Below are positions 1 to 4,876 of a DNA stretch of 5,202 nucleotides, one piece after another. The notes beneath the pieces were generated by a model. The model saw only the letters and a program-made list of their open reading frames with translations, searched no databases and had not been told where the DNA came from. The stretch comes from Thermoprotei archaeon (GTDB taxonomy: Archaea; Thermoproteota; Thermoprotei_A; Sulfolobales; Ignisphaeraceae). Where the stretch lies: NCBI GenBank assembly GCA_003661865.1, contig QMWY01000105.1, positions 1-5,202 of the forward strand, given 5' to 3'. Made by a program: the position numbers and the translations under genes. Numbering within the stretch: the first letter of the stretch is position 1; every line of letters starts with the position of its first letter.

Positions 1-154
1 TCCACCCATCGACATCGTACTGCAGCTCGTGCTCCTCGACAAGCACAACGGTGGCTCTGAAGATCTTCGAGAGCTCCTCGAGGTCTTTAGGGCTGGGCAT
101 CGGGCCCAGAGCAACGCTGTCGTCAACAAATACGTAGAGCGCCAAGATGCCCAC
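1..154 (-). CDS. Dual-specificity/protein-tyrosine phosphatase family protein, N-terminal part only (runs off the left edge)
   Basis: The 51 readable codons (GTG start at 154) give a protein beginning MGILALYVFVDDSVALGPMP and continuing with a KDLEEL helix, then TVVLVEEHELQYDVDGW. In small archaeal dual-specificity phosphatases an FVDDSVA...MP segment followed by a VVVLVEE(F/Y)ELPY strand is the usual N-terminus. These enzymes remove phosphate from tyrosine or serine/threonine in cytoplasmic proteins. The catalytic HCxxGxxR loop lies outside the window, so activity cannot be judged. The frame stays open up to a stop at 190-188. GTG154 is preferred because the TATA-like box at 183-191 is centred about 33 nt upstream, which implies an almost leaderless mRNA; TTG145 is an alternative. 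The gene is divergent from the dipeptidase. The family call rests on recalled similarity over a short segment. Confidence 0.66.
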   Translation of the reverse strand, partial: MGILALYVFVDDSVALGPMPSPKDLEELSKIFRATVVLVEEHELQYDVDGW

Positions 155-182
155 CCGCTGTGTACGCTGCAGCCTGTTCAGA

Positions 183-191
183 TTAAGTTAA
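183..191. promoter_or_regulatory. Shared, nearly symmetrical TATA-like box for two divergent genes
   Basis: The sequence TTAAGTTAA is a perfect inverted repeat apart from its central base. Its centre (187) is about 33 nt from GTG154 on the minus strand and 42 nt from TTG229 on the plus strand. Archaeal transcription normally starts about 26 nt from the TATA centre, so predicted starts fall near 161 (minus) and 213 (plus). This is the only AT-rich element in the divergent interval, so it probably serves both genes. Positional inference only. Confidence 0.5.
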
Positions 192-217
192 GTTCTTGCC
201 AGGGTTAACACGATCGT

Positions 218-221
218 GGTG
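218..221 (+). promoter_or_regulatory. Weak Shine-Dalgarno (GGTG) deciding the dipeptidase start
   Basis: GGTG sits 7 nt before TTG229 and matches part of the archaeal anti-Shine-Dalgarno target GGAGGTGA. The upstream in-frame TTG at 196 lies only 9 nt from the centre of the TATA-like box, before the predicted transcription start, so TTG229 is the better start. Confidence 0.4.
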
Positions 222-228
222 CAACGGT

Positions 229-1263
229 TTGAGTCTGGGTATCCCCGTAGTTGACCTCCACGAGGATGTATCTACATACTTCATCTTCCACGGAGCGGGT
301 CAGAGTATGGGGGATTTCGCCGAGGATCTTCCGGGGCGCGATGCCGATATACCCAAGTACCTGCGCGGGGGCGTGAAACTGGTCTTCGCATCGATCCCTC
401 CATGCACGGAGATGTTCGACTTGGATACCTCCAAGAGGCTCAGGGAGCTCTACGGAGTGTGGGTCCCCGCTGTTAGGTTCCGCATACCGCAGGTGAGGCT
501 TCTCGACCACCTGATCGTATATTACAGGCTTGCCGAGACCTACCAGCAGATAGAGATCGTTGAGAAGCTTGAGCAGGTGAGGGGGATTCTGAGGGCTCAG
601 GGTAAGGTGGGGTTCCTCATACACATAGAGGGTGCGGAGGCCATAGACGAACCCTACGACCTCTACGCGCTGAAACGCCTAGGAGTGAGAGCCGTAGGCT
701 TGACCTGGAACTACTGCAACAAGTACGGCTGCGGGGCCCTGGCCAGGAAGGACTACGGGTTAACGGATGCGGGTGAGGAGCTTGTTAGAACGGCTAATAG
801 GCTGGGGATAATAATCGATGTAGCTCACGCGAGTAAGAGGACAGCCCTAGAGGCGATAGAGGCCTCAAGGAAACCCGTTATGGTGAGTCACACCAACATC
901 AGGAAGCTCGTTGACACCCCTAGGAACGCGGACGACGAGGTCCTCGAGGCTGTTGCCCGGAACAAGGGTGTTGTGGGACTCTCAATCCTATCACCCTTGG
1001 TGGCCACGGGTAGAAGGGCCACGCTTGACGACCTCCTGAAGCACTTCATGTATGTGTACCAGAGCTACGGCGCTGATATCCTCGCAATAGGGACGGACTT
1101 CCACGGAAGACTGGGTATACCTCCGGTGCAGGGCTTCGAGACCATAGACAGGGTGGGCGAGCTTCTCAGAAAGCTAGGTGAGATGGGTTTGGGAGACAGC
1201 GACCTGAGGAAGATAGCCTACGAAAATGCTGTGAGGGTGATAGAGGCGAACTTCGCGGAGTAG
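229..1263 (+). CDS. Membrane dipeptidase family (M19, renal-dipeptidase-like) zinc metallopeptidase
   Basis: M19 enzymes hydrolyse dipeptides, often with broad or D-residue tolerance, using two zinc ions in a TIM-barrel amidohydrolase fold. From TTG229 the protein has 344 residues and all expected ligands: H11 and D13 (VDLHED), bridging E134 (IHIEG), H200 (IDVAH), H221 (VSHTN), R232 (PRN) and D290 (IGTDFHG). The spacings H200-H221-R232-D290 are the same as H198-H219-R230-D288 of human renal dipeptidase as I recall it. The GLTDAGEELVR segment (177-187) and the C-terminal NAVRV (333-337) are also family-typical. No signal peptide is visible, so it is probably cytoplasmic, where it could finish peptide breakdown. 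One oddity is DFHG instead of the usual DFDG after the catalytic aspartate. TTG196 would add 11 residues but lies too close to the promoter. The gene is monocistronic and converges on the nitroreductase. Confidence 0.93.
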   Translation: MSLGIPVVDLHEDVSTYFIFHGAGQSMGDFAEDLPGRDADIPKYLRGGVKLVFASIPPCTEMFDLDTSKRLRELYGVWVPAVRFRIPQVRLLDHLIVYYRLAETYQQIEIVEKLEQVRGILRAQGKVGFLIHIEGAEAIDEPYDLYALKRLGVRAVGLTWNYCNKYGCGALARKDYGLTDAGEELVRTANRLGIIIDVAHASKRTALEAIEASRKPVMVSHTNIRKLVDTPRNADDEVLEAVARNKGVVGLSILSPLVATGRRATLDDLLKHFMYVYQSYGADILAIGTDFHGRLGIPPVQGFETIDRVGELLRKLGEMGLGDSDLRKIAYENAVRVIEANFAE

Positions 1264-1325
1264 AAAGCCTCTCAGAGAGTGCAAGGGATCATCACCTATC
1301 CAGAAGGCTCAGGCGGTCTTCATCT

Positions 1326-1357
1326 AAATTAAAAAGATGTGTTTAGACTCTATAAAC
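1326..1357 (-). terminator. Hairpin plus T5 terminator after the nitroreductase
   Basis: Read on the minus strand, 20 nt after the nitroreductase stop, there is a small stem GTTTA/TAAAC (1357-1353 with 1345-1341, 7-nt loop). Five bases later comes TTTTT (1335-1331), then AATTT. Archaeal termination depends mainly on the T-tract. The rest of the 114-bp convergent gap (1264-1377) shows nothing else, and no strong T-tract is seen for the dipeptidase on the plus strand. Confidence 0.5.
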
Positions 1358-1377
1358 CGTTGAGCAACATGGGGAGG

Positions 1378-1896
1378 TTACTTCAACGGATTGCCGAAGG
1401 TGTCCACGGATACCATCTCGCTCAGCTGCTTCCTCGGTTTAGGACCGGGGGACTCGGCCGGTCTGCCCACGGTTATCAGCGCGACAACCTTGTACTTGTC
1501 CGGTATGTTGAGAAGCTTCTTCACCTCGGCCTCGTCGAAGGCCCCGATCCAGCAGGTTCCGTAGCCCAGCTCCGTCGCAACCAGCACTATGTGCTCCAGC
1601 GCTATTGTAGTATCGACAACAGCCCATTTAGGCGAAAGCTCTGTGTCTGCGAGACCCACGATCACGCAGGCGGCATCCCTTACAAAGCTCTGGCCCCTGC
1701 AGGCAGGGACCAGCTTCTCCTTAAGAGTGGGATCCTTAACCACTACGAAGTGCCAGGGCTGTAGATTCCTAGCGCTCGGAGCCCACCTAGCAGCCTCTAG
1801 GATCTTCTTCAGATCCTCATCACTTATGGGCTCTGGCTTGTAGGCGCGGATGCTGCGCCTAGATAGAATAACCTCGTAGACTCCCAAGACCGACAC
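1378..1896 (-). CDS. Nitroreductase family FMN-dependent oxidoreductase
   Basis: A 172-residue single-domain member of the nitroreductase superfamily: FMN-binding enzymes that transfer electrons from NAD(P)H to nitro compounds, quinones or other acceptors, usually as homodimers. Visible hallmarks are SRRSIRAYKPEPI (12-24; Arg/Ser residues contact the FMN phosphate), WAPSARNLQPWHFVVV (38-53; FMN and substrate pocket), the central helix TTIALEHIVLVATELGYGTCWIG (96-118), and PDKYKVVALITVGRP (132-146) leading to a C-terminal tail. Length is normal for the compact thermophile-type members. The start is GTG1896; TTG1887 would drop three residues. A TATA-like box about 31 nt upstream supports a leaderless transcript from GTG1896. 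An ACACC-N4-GGTGT dyad overlaps the start. The physiological substrate cannot be read from sequence, and family names such as 'nitroreductase' are generic. It converges on the dipeptidase and diverges from the 58-codon gene. Confidence 0.93.
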   Translation of the reverse strand: MSVLGVYEVILSRRSIRAYKPEPISDEDLKKILEAARWAPSARNLQPWHFVVVKDPTLKEKLVPACRGQSFVRDAACVIVGLADTELSPKWAVVDTTIALEHIVLVATELGYGTCWIGAFDEAEVKKLLNIPDKYKVVALITVGRPAESPGPKPRKQLSEMVSVDTFGNPLK

Positions 1897-1906
1897 CGTG
1901 TGGTGT
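1893..1906. repeat. Short dyad ACACC-N4-GGTGT over the nitroreductase start
   Basis: A perfect 5-bp inverted repeat with a 4-base centre (GTGT) spans the GTG start and predicted transcription start of the nitroreductase. It could be an operator or a 5'-end mRNA hairpin. A dyad this short can also occur by chance. Confidence 0.3.
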
Positions 1907-1922
1907 ACGAAGAACGTGCGCA

Positions 1923-1932
1923 GATAAAACTT
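1923..1932 (-). promoter_or_regulatory. TATA-like box of the nitroreductase
   Basis: On the minus strand this reads AAGTTTTATC. Its centre (about 1927) lies some 31 nt upstream of GTG1896, placing the predicted transcription start within a few bases of the start codon, as expected for a leaderless archaeal mRNA. Confidence 0.55.
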
Positions 1933-1973
1933 AATCGCTGCTGCCTCCGGATGTCGAGTGTTATAGAGGTGTA

Positions 1974-2007
1974 ACTGAGTATACTCGGTAGCTACTGTCT
2001 GAGTAGC
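1974..2007. promoter_or_regulatory. Palindrome cluster, candidate operator between divergent promoters
   Basis: Four elements are packed into 34 bp. ACTGAGTATACTCGGT (1974-1989) is a 16-bp palindrome with one mismatched pair around the perfect GAGTATACTC core. GTAGCTAC (1988-1995) is perfect. GCTACT/AGTAGC (1991-1996 with 2002-2007) form a 6-bp inverted repeat with a 5-nt loop. CTGAGTA recurs as a direct repeat at 1975-1981 and 1999-2005 (24-bp spacing). The cluster ends 4 bp before the TATA box of the 58-codon gene and lies about 45 bp upstream of the nitroreductase TATA box. That is where an archaeal regulator could bind. No protein partner is shown. Confidence 0.45.
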
Positions 2008-2011
2008 CAGG

Positions 2012-2019
2012 TATAAAAG
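2012..2019 (+). promoter_or_regulatory. Strong TATA box of the 58-codon gene
   Basis: TATAAAAG is close to the archaeal TATA consensus. Its centre at 2015-2016 predicts transcription initiation around 2038-2042, just before the Shine-Dalgarno and about 10-14 nt before GTG2052. Confidence 0.65.
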
Positions 2020-2039
2020 CGGTGTACCGATTGTAGCGT

Positions 2040-2045
2040 GGGTGA
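2040..2045 (+). promoter_or_regulatory. Shine-Dalgarno GGGTGA of the 58-codon gene
   Basis: GGGTGA is complementary to the archaeal 16S rRNA 3' end and lies 6 nt before GTG2052. An in-frame stop (TGA, 2043-2045) sits inside it, so GTG2052 is the first possible start in this frame. Confidence 0.55.
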
Positions 2046-2051
2046 ACTCCC

Positions 2052-2228
2052 GTGCCGAGGTTCAGAAGAGTGAGGAAGAGCAAAGAGAGAGGCGGTACAG
2101 TGACTACAGCGACTGGCAGCTCCTGGGCAATATACATCGACGCAGCCCCATATATAAAGGATAGGTACCTGAAAGTGATCAGAGTACTGCCGACAGAGCC
2201 ACTGCTAATAATTGAAGAGCCGGCGTAG
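2052..2228 (+). CDS. Small basic protein of 58 residues, possibly AbrB/MazE-like DNA-binding (hypothetical)
   Basis: I do not recognise a named family. The protein starts MPRFRRVRKSKERGG with 7 Arg/Lys among residues 3-13, continues TATGSSWAIYIDAAPYIKD (19-37), and ends with a hydrophobic strand-like LLIIEEP (51-57). The spacing of G-S-S-x-A-I-x-I near the middle and L-I-I-E-x-P at the end recalls the swapped-hairpin fold of MazE/AbrB regulators (GNSxAVRIP...GKLIIEP), but this is weak and by eye. Support for a real gene: a strong TATA box, GGGTGA at 6-nt spacing, AGG/AGA- and GTG-rich codon use like the neighbours, and a T8 tract 15 nt after the TAG stop. No toxin-like partner is adjacent; the next gene converges on it. 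The palindromes immediately upstream would suit autoregulation. It is short enough that automatic annotation could miss it. Confidence 0.66.
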   Translation: MPRFRRVRKSKERGGTVTTATGSSWAIYIDAAPYIKDRYLKVIRVLPTEPLLIIEEPA

Positions 2229-2234
2229 CTCCTT

Positions 2235-2250
2235 AAAAACAGCTTTTTTT
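2235..2250. terminator. Bidirectional T-tract terminator between convergent genes
   Basis: On the plus strand TTTTTTTT (2243-2250, after AGC) follows the stop of the 58-codon gene by 14 bases. On the minus strand the A5 run at 2235-2239 reads GTTTTTAA downstream of the DDAH-like stop. Both transcripts can therefore end in the same 16 bp. The plus tract overlaps the last two bases of the opposing gene's stop region. Confidence 0.55.
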
Positions 2251-3082
2251 ACAAAGCTTTGTAGAGTGGGAGACTTAGACACGTAACGCCTCCATCACAC
2301 TTGTAGAACTCCGATATCTCTACTTCTATGGGTTTGTACCCTTCTCTCCTAAGCCTCTCGGCTGTCTCCGGATAGCCTGCGGGTATGAGGACCCTGCGCT
2401 CGCCTAGGTAGAGCATGTTGGCGGCATACGCCTCCTCTAGAGGTACGCGGATAAGCTTGAACCCACTGAAGTAGCTGGGATCCACGAGCTCGGGCACTAT
2501 TGCCACGGTCTTGTTCCCTATATAGTTAACGGCCGAGAGCAGGTGCAGAACCTTGGTCACAGGAACTTCTACGACCTTCACCTCTGGGAATGTCTTCCTC
2601 AGGTACTCTACACCTACGGTGTTTGTCCTCCCGCTCACACCTACATAGACAAGCCCCAGGTCTGTGACCATGACATCACCTCCTTCGAGAGTTCCAGGCT
2701 CCTCGACACGCACGGTCTCGAAACCCATTCTCCTCAGCAGGTTCTCTACGGACACCTCCTCACCTCTTCTCGGAACAGCGCCGAATCTAGCGATCAGGGC
2801 CCTCCTGCTCCTACTCCCCACAACAGCCGTGTCCTGAACAAAGACGCTGTCGGGGTGCTCCTCCAGCGGTGGCATCTCTATTACCTCGATACCCTGCTCC
2901 CTCAAGATCTTCACGTACTCCCTGTGCTGTCTAGAAGCCTTCGAGGGATCTACGGAGGTCCTCAGGGGGTTGGTGGAGATGCAGCCTACGATGCTCTTAG
3001 AGGGAGGTCTCACGATCACTTGGTCGAACAGCCTATCCACGGGCAGCACCTCGCAGATTCCAGGCTCAAGACCTCTTCTCAC
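2249..3082 (-). CDS. Dimethylarginine dimethylaminohydrolase / arginine-deiminase-type guanidine hydrolase
   Basis: A 277-residue member of the pentein guanidine-modifying superfamily, whose Cys-His-Asp/Glu active site attacks the guanidinium carbon. DDAH yields citrulline plus methylamine from methylarginines; close relatives use arginine. Visible hallmarks are HPDSVFVQD (76-84; acidic substrate contacts), GTLEGGDVMV (130-139), SGRTN (150-154), active-site His180 in LHLLSAVN, and nucleophile Cys268 in GGVTCLSLP. A second cysteine (C262) is six residues before it. Length fits DDAH (about 255-285) rather than the longer bacterial arginine deiminases (about 400). Substrate cannot be decided from sequence; arginine itself is plausible in an archaeon. 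The start is GTG3082, with no Shine-Dalgarno but a TATA-like box about 29 nt upstream, i.e. probably leaderless. A later in-frame GTG (codon 15) is a possible alternative. The symporter gene lies 44 nt upstream on the same strand, separated by a terminator-like hairpin. Confidence 0.88.
   Translation of the reverse strand: MRRGLEPGICEVLPVDRLFDQVIVRPPSKSIVGCISTNPLRTSVDPSKASRQHREYVKILREQGIEVIEMPPLEEHPDSVFVQDTAVVGSRSRRALIARFGAVPRRGEEVSVENLLRRMGFETVRVEEPGTLEGGDVMVTDLGLVYVGVSGRTNTVGVEYLRKTFPEVKVVEVPVTKVLHLLSAVNYIGNKTVAIVPELVDPSYFSGFKLIRVPLEEAYAANMLYLGERRVLIPAGYPETAERLRREGYKPIEVEISEFYKCDGGVTCLSLPLYKAL
2250..2263. repeat. Perfect 14-bp palindrome at the end of the DDAH-like gene
   Basis: TACAAAGCTTTGTA is a perfect palindrome covering most of the last codons and part of the stop of the DDAH-like gene. 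It directly adjoins the T8 tract. It has no loop, and the T-tract lies on the wrong side for a classical hairpin terminator, so its role is unclear. Confidence 0.4.
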
Positions 3083-3094
3083 TCTCTGTAGGAG

Positions 3095-3120
3095 AAAAAG
3101 GTGTTGTTTTTCAAAACACC
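3095..3120 (-). terminator. Hairpin plus T5 terminator after the symporter gene
   Basis: On the minus strand, starting 6 nt after the symporter stop, GGTGTT (3120-3115) pairs with AACACC (3105-3100) across a 9-nt loop and is followed at once by TTTTT (3099-3095). This is the geometry of a factor-independent terminator. It lies between the symporter and DDAH-like genes, so read-through or attenuation may tune the downstream gene. Confidence 0.6.
3106..3116 (-). promoter_or_regulatory. Possible TATA-like box of the DDAH-like gene
   Basis: On the minus strand this reads TTTTGAAAAAC and is centred about 29 nt before GTG3082, the spacing seen for leaderless genes elsewhere in the window. It coincides with the loop of the terminator hairpin. 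The match to a TATA box is imperfect. Confidence 0.35.
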
Positions 3121-3126
3121 TACACG

Positions 3127-4572
3127 CTAGCCCTGAGGCGCCTTAGCTTCTCTGTAGGTCAGCTTCGAGATCAGCAGCGCGAGGGGCAGGTTGAAGATCA
3201 GGCCCCATACTATGGAGTGTATTCCTAGGGGGTTGCTCCACACAAAGGTTGTCAACACAACAACGGTCTCTCCAACCACCAGACCTGCTAGGACACCCTC
3301 CCTCGTTATCCACTTCCATATACTTCCCAGCACCCAGCCTGGGAACATCTGGGTGATCCCAGCGTAGCCTACCAGCAGCAGATAGACTAGCTGGGCAGGT
3401 GCTACGTATGCTAGGATCGCGCCTATGGCGGCGAACACTATCACGGATATCCTGGTGACAAGCACCAGCTCTCTATCGCTGGCCGTAGGCTTTACCAGCT
3501 GCTGGTAGAGGTTCCTGGCGCACAGACTTGCCTGTGTCAGTAGAATGCCTGCTCCCGAAGATAGGGCCGCTGCCATACCCGCAGCTCCTATGAGTCCGAG
3601 GGCCGCTGGCCCGAACGTCTTGTCTATAAGGAATATGAAGGCCTGGTCGGCCGCAGCGAGCTTTATGCCCAGAGCTACGGCGGCGAGACCCGTGAGGGAA
3701 GCCCATATGATCCCCAGCACGTGGTACCAGGAGGTCATCACCACGCTCCTGCGTAGCACCCTGGGGCTTCTAGCCGGGAACACCATCTGAGCGAGCTGCG
3801 GCCATACCCAGAACCCTAGTCCGCAGCCCACCGCCGCGGTTATGAACCACTGCACCGGGTGTATGCCGGCGGCTCCGGGGAACGCCAGGTGCTGGGGCGA
3901 GACCTCGGCAACTGCCCTGAACAGACCTTCTAGACCTCCGAAGTAGTGCCCTATTATGGCGAGGCTCCCGCCTAACATAGCGCCGAGCATTATAGCCCCC
4001 AGGAACACGTTCGCTATAGCTACGCTCACCATGCCCCCCAGGAACACGTAGAGTACGACTAACAGGAACGAAAGTACGGCTAGGTGCAGCGACGGCAGCG
4101 CTCCGTACGTCGATAGGTCGAGGACGTACCTCACGGTCAGGATCTGCAGCTGGATGTAGGGTATGTTGAAGAGGATGCCCACCAGCGCCACCAGGGTCAT
4201 GAGCAGCTTGCTGTTGTACCTCCACAGGAAGAAGTCTGCCTGTGTAAGCAGGTTCCGCCCCTTGGCAACGCTCCATATCCTCGGGGCGAAGAAGAAAGCG
4301 AAGGTGTAGGCCAGAGCTCCGTAGACCCAGATGTAGAGCACGGGAGCGCCGTAGGAGTAGGCCCACCCCGCGGCGCCCAGGAACGCGAAGCCGCTGTAGA
4401 TAACCGCGGCCATGTTCAGGAACGTGACGATGAAGCCCAGAGCCCTGCCTGCCACTATGTATGTATCGGCTCTGAGCACCTTGATCCCCAGCCTATAGGC
4501 CAGGACGCCTATCACTATAGTTATGCCCAGTACTGTGAATATTATGGAGGAGGCTATGGCTGCGGGCTCCAT
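3127..4572 (-). CDS. Sodium:solute symporter family (SSS) transporter, YhjB/PanF-like branch
   Basis: A 481-residue integral membrane protein with about 13 hydrophobic segments (approximately 6-27, 45-70, 76-97, 122-145, 161-181, 184-210, 239-260, 281-305, 316-346, 371-392, 393-415, 426-446, 449-470), as expected for the LeuT-fold SSS family. These proteins couple inward sodium flow to uptake of amino acids, pantothenate, sugars or carboxylates. The region AAALSSGAGILLTQASLCAR (334-353) matches the family's conserved segment following AxxSS; S338/S339 are in the position of the serines that form the Na2 sodium site. The early AGRALGFIVT (41-50) is the usual 'xAGRxLg' motif. Substrate is not deducible. 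It is preceded by a DUF3311 gene with a 6-nt gap and a strong Shine-Dalgarno inside that gene's end, so the two are translationally coupled. The pairing recalls Bacillus yhjC-yhjB. The start is ATG4572. Confidence 0.92.
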   Translation of the reverse strand: MEPAAIASSIIFTVLGITIVIGVLAYRLGIKVLRADTYIVAGRALGFIVTFLNMAAVIYSGFAFLGAAGWAYSYGAPVLYIWVYGALAYTFAFFFAPRIWSVAKGRNLLTQADFFLWRYNSKLLMTLVALVGILFNIPYIQLQILTVRYVLDLSTYGALPSLHLAVLSFLLVVLYVFLGGMVSVAIANVFLGAIMLGAMLGGSLAIIGHYFGGLEGLFRAVAEVSPQHLAFPGAAGIHPVQWFITAAVGCGLGFWVWPQLAQMVFPARSPRVLRRSVVMTSWYHVLGIIWASLTGLAAVALGIKLAAADQAFIFLIDKTFGPAALGLIGAAGMAAALSSGAGILLTQASLCARNLYQQLVKPTASDRELVLVTRISVIVFAAIGAILAYVAPAQLVYLLLVGYAGITQMFPGWVLGSIWKWITREGVLAGLVVGETVVVLTTFVWSNPLGIHSIVWGLIFNLPLALLISKLTYREAKAPQG

Positions 4573-4577
4573 GCACG

Positions 4578-4586
4578 ATCACCCCC
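4578..4586 (-). promoter_or_regulatory. Strong Shine-Dalgarno overlapping the upstream stop codon
   Basis: The minus strand reads GGGGGTGAT, 5 nt before ATG4572. The TGA stop of the DUF3311 gene is embedded in it. Ribosomes finishing the small gene would therefore be positioned to start the symporter, which indicates translational coupling. Confidence 0.7.
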
Positions 4587-4791
4587 TCTCAACCACGAAG
4601 TACGCGACGGTGAGAAGCACGGCGGCTAGCACAACCCAGAGCAACATCCAGAACCATAATATCGGCATACCAGCTACGAACACAGGCAAGCCGTTGAGGA
4701 AAGGCGCGGGCACCGTCACCATAAGCCATATCAGCGCTGCTAACCACATGAATAAGCGTTCCCTGCTCCTAACCGCCTCCTCTGTCCCCAT
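4579..4791 (-). CDS. DUF3311 small two-helix membrane protein, symporter partner
   Basis: Taken from ATG4791, this is a 70-residue protein: a short charged N-terminus (VRSRERLF, 7-14), a first membrane helix (about 13-29), the PAPFLNGLPV turn (28-37), GMPILWFWMLLW (41-52) leading into a second helix (to about 65), then VERG. The P-x-x-N...P-V...G-x-P-x-x-W-x-W pattern is that of DUF3311. These are small membrane proteins found next to SSS symporters and presumed, not proven, to be accessory subunits. A TTG at 4809 would add six residues. ATG4791 is preferred because GGGTGA lies just upstream and 70 residues suits the family, while TTG4809 falls at the predicted transcription start. It is the first gene of a two-gene unit with the symporter. 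Confidence 0.84.
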   Translation of the reverse strand: MGTEEAVRSRERLFMWLAALIWLMVTVPAPFLNGLPVFVAGMPILWFWMLLWVVLAAVLLTVAYFVVERG

Positions 4792-4795
4792 ACGT

Positions 4796-4801
4796 TCACC
4801 C
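4796..4801 (-). promoter_or_regulatory. Shine-Dalgarno GGGTGA supporting ATG4791
   Basis: GGGTGA on the minus strand is 4 nt before ATG4791. It lies inside the coding frame if TTG4809 were used, so it decides in favour of the shorter DUF3311 product. Confidence 0.5.
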
Positions 4802-4827
4802 GGTTTCAAACAATATCAACGTTCATG

Positions 4828-4839
4828 TAAAAATAAATC
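4828..4839 (-). promoter_or_regulatory. TATA-like box of the DUF3311-symporter unit
   Basis: The minus strand reads GATTTATTTTTA, centred near 4833-4834. This predicts a transcription start around 4806-4808 and a 15-17 nt leader before ATG4791. It lies 38 nt beyond the M20 peptidase stop, and its T-run may also help end that upstream transcript. Confidence 0.55.
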
Positions 4840-4876
4840 TGTTGGTTTAGCCCCAGAGGAGTTCAGGACCGTGTTT

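Noticed and set aside
205..624. 139-codon open frame on the minus strand
   Set aside because: It lies wholly antisense to the M19 dipeptidase, whose catalytic motifs are intact; the translation has no recognisable domain.
1349..1357. TATA-like CTATAAACC on the plus strand in the convergent gap
   Set aside because: Downstream plus-strand frames are shadows of the nitroreductase; the bases are better explained as part of the minus-strand terminator stem.
2150..2158. TATA-like ATATATAAA inside the small gene
   Set aside because: Nothing on the plus strand starts 25-50 nt downstream; it is explained by the Pro-Tyr-Ile-Lys codons of the small protein.
2042..2164. Alternative 40-codon frame (GTG2042 to TAG2162) in the small-gene interval
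   Set aside because: Its product is low-complexity and charged, lacks a Shine-Dalgarno at proper spacing and overlaps the better-supported GTG2052 frame.
3770..4366. 198-codon minus-strand frame in another frame of the symporter
   Set aside because: Arg/Pro-rich translation typical of a frame-shifted GC-rich gene; the SSS frame has continuous membrane helices and family motifs.
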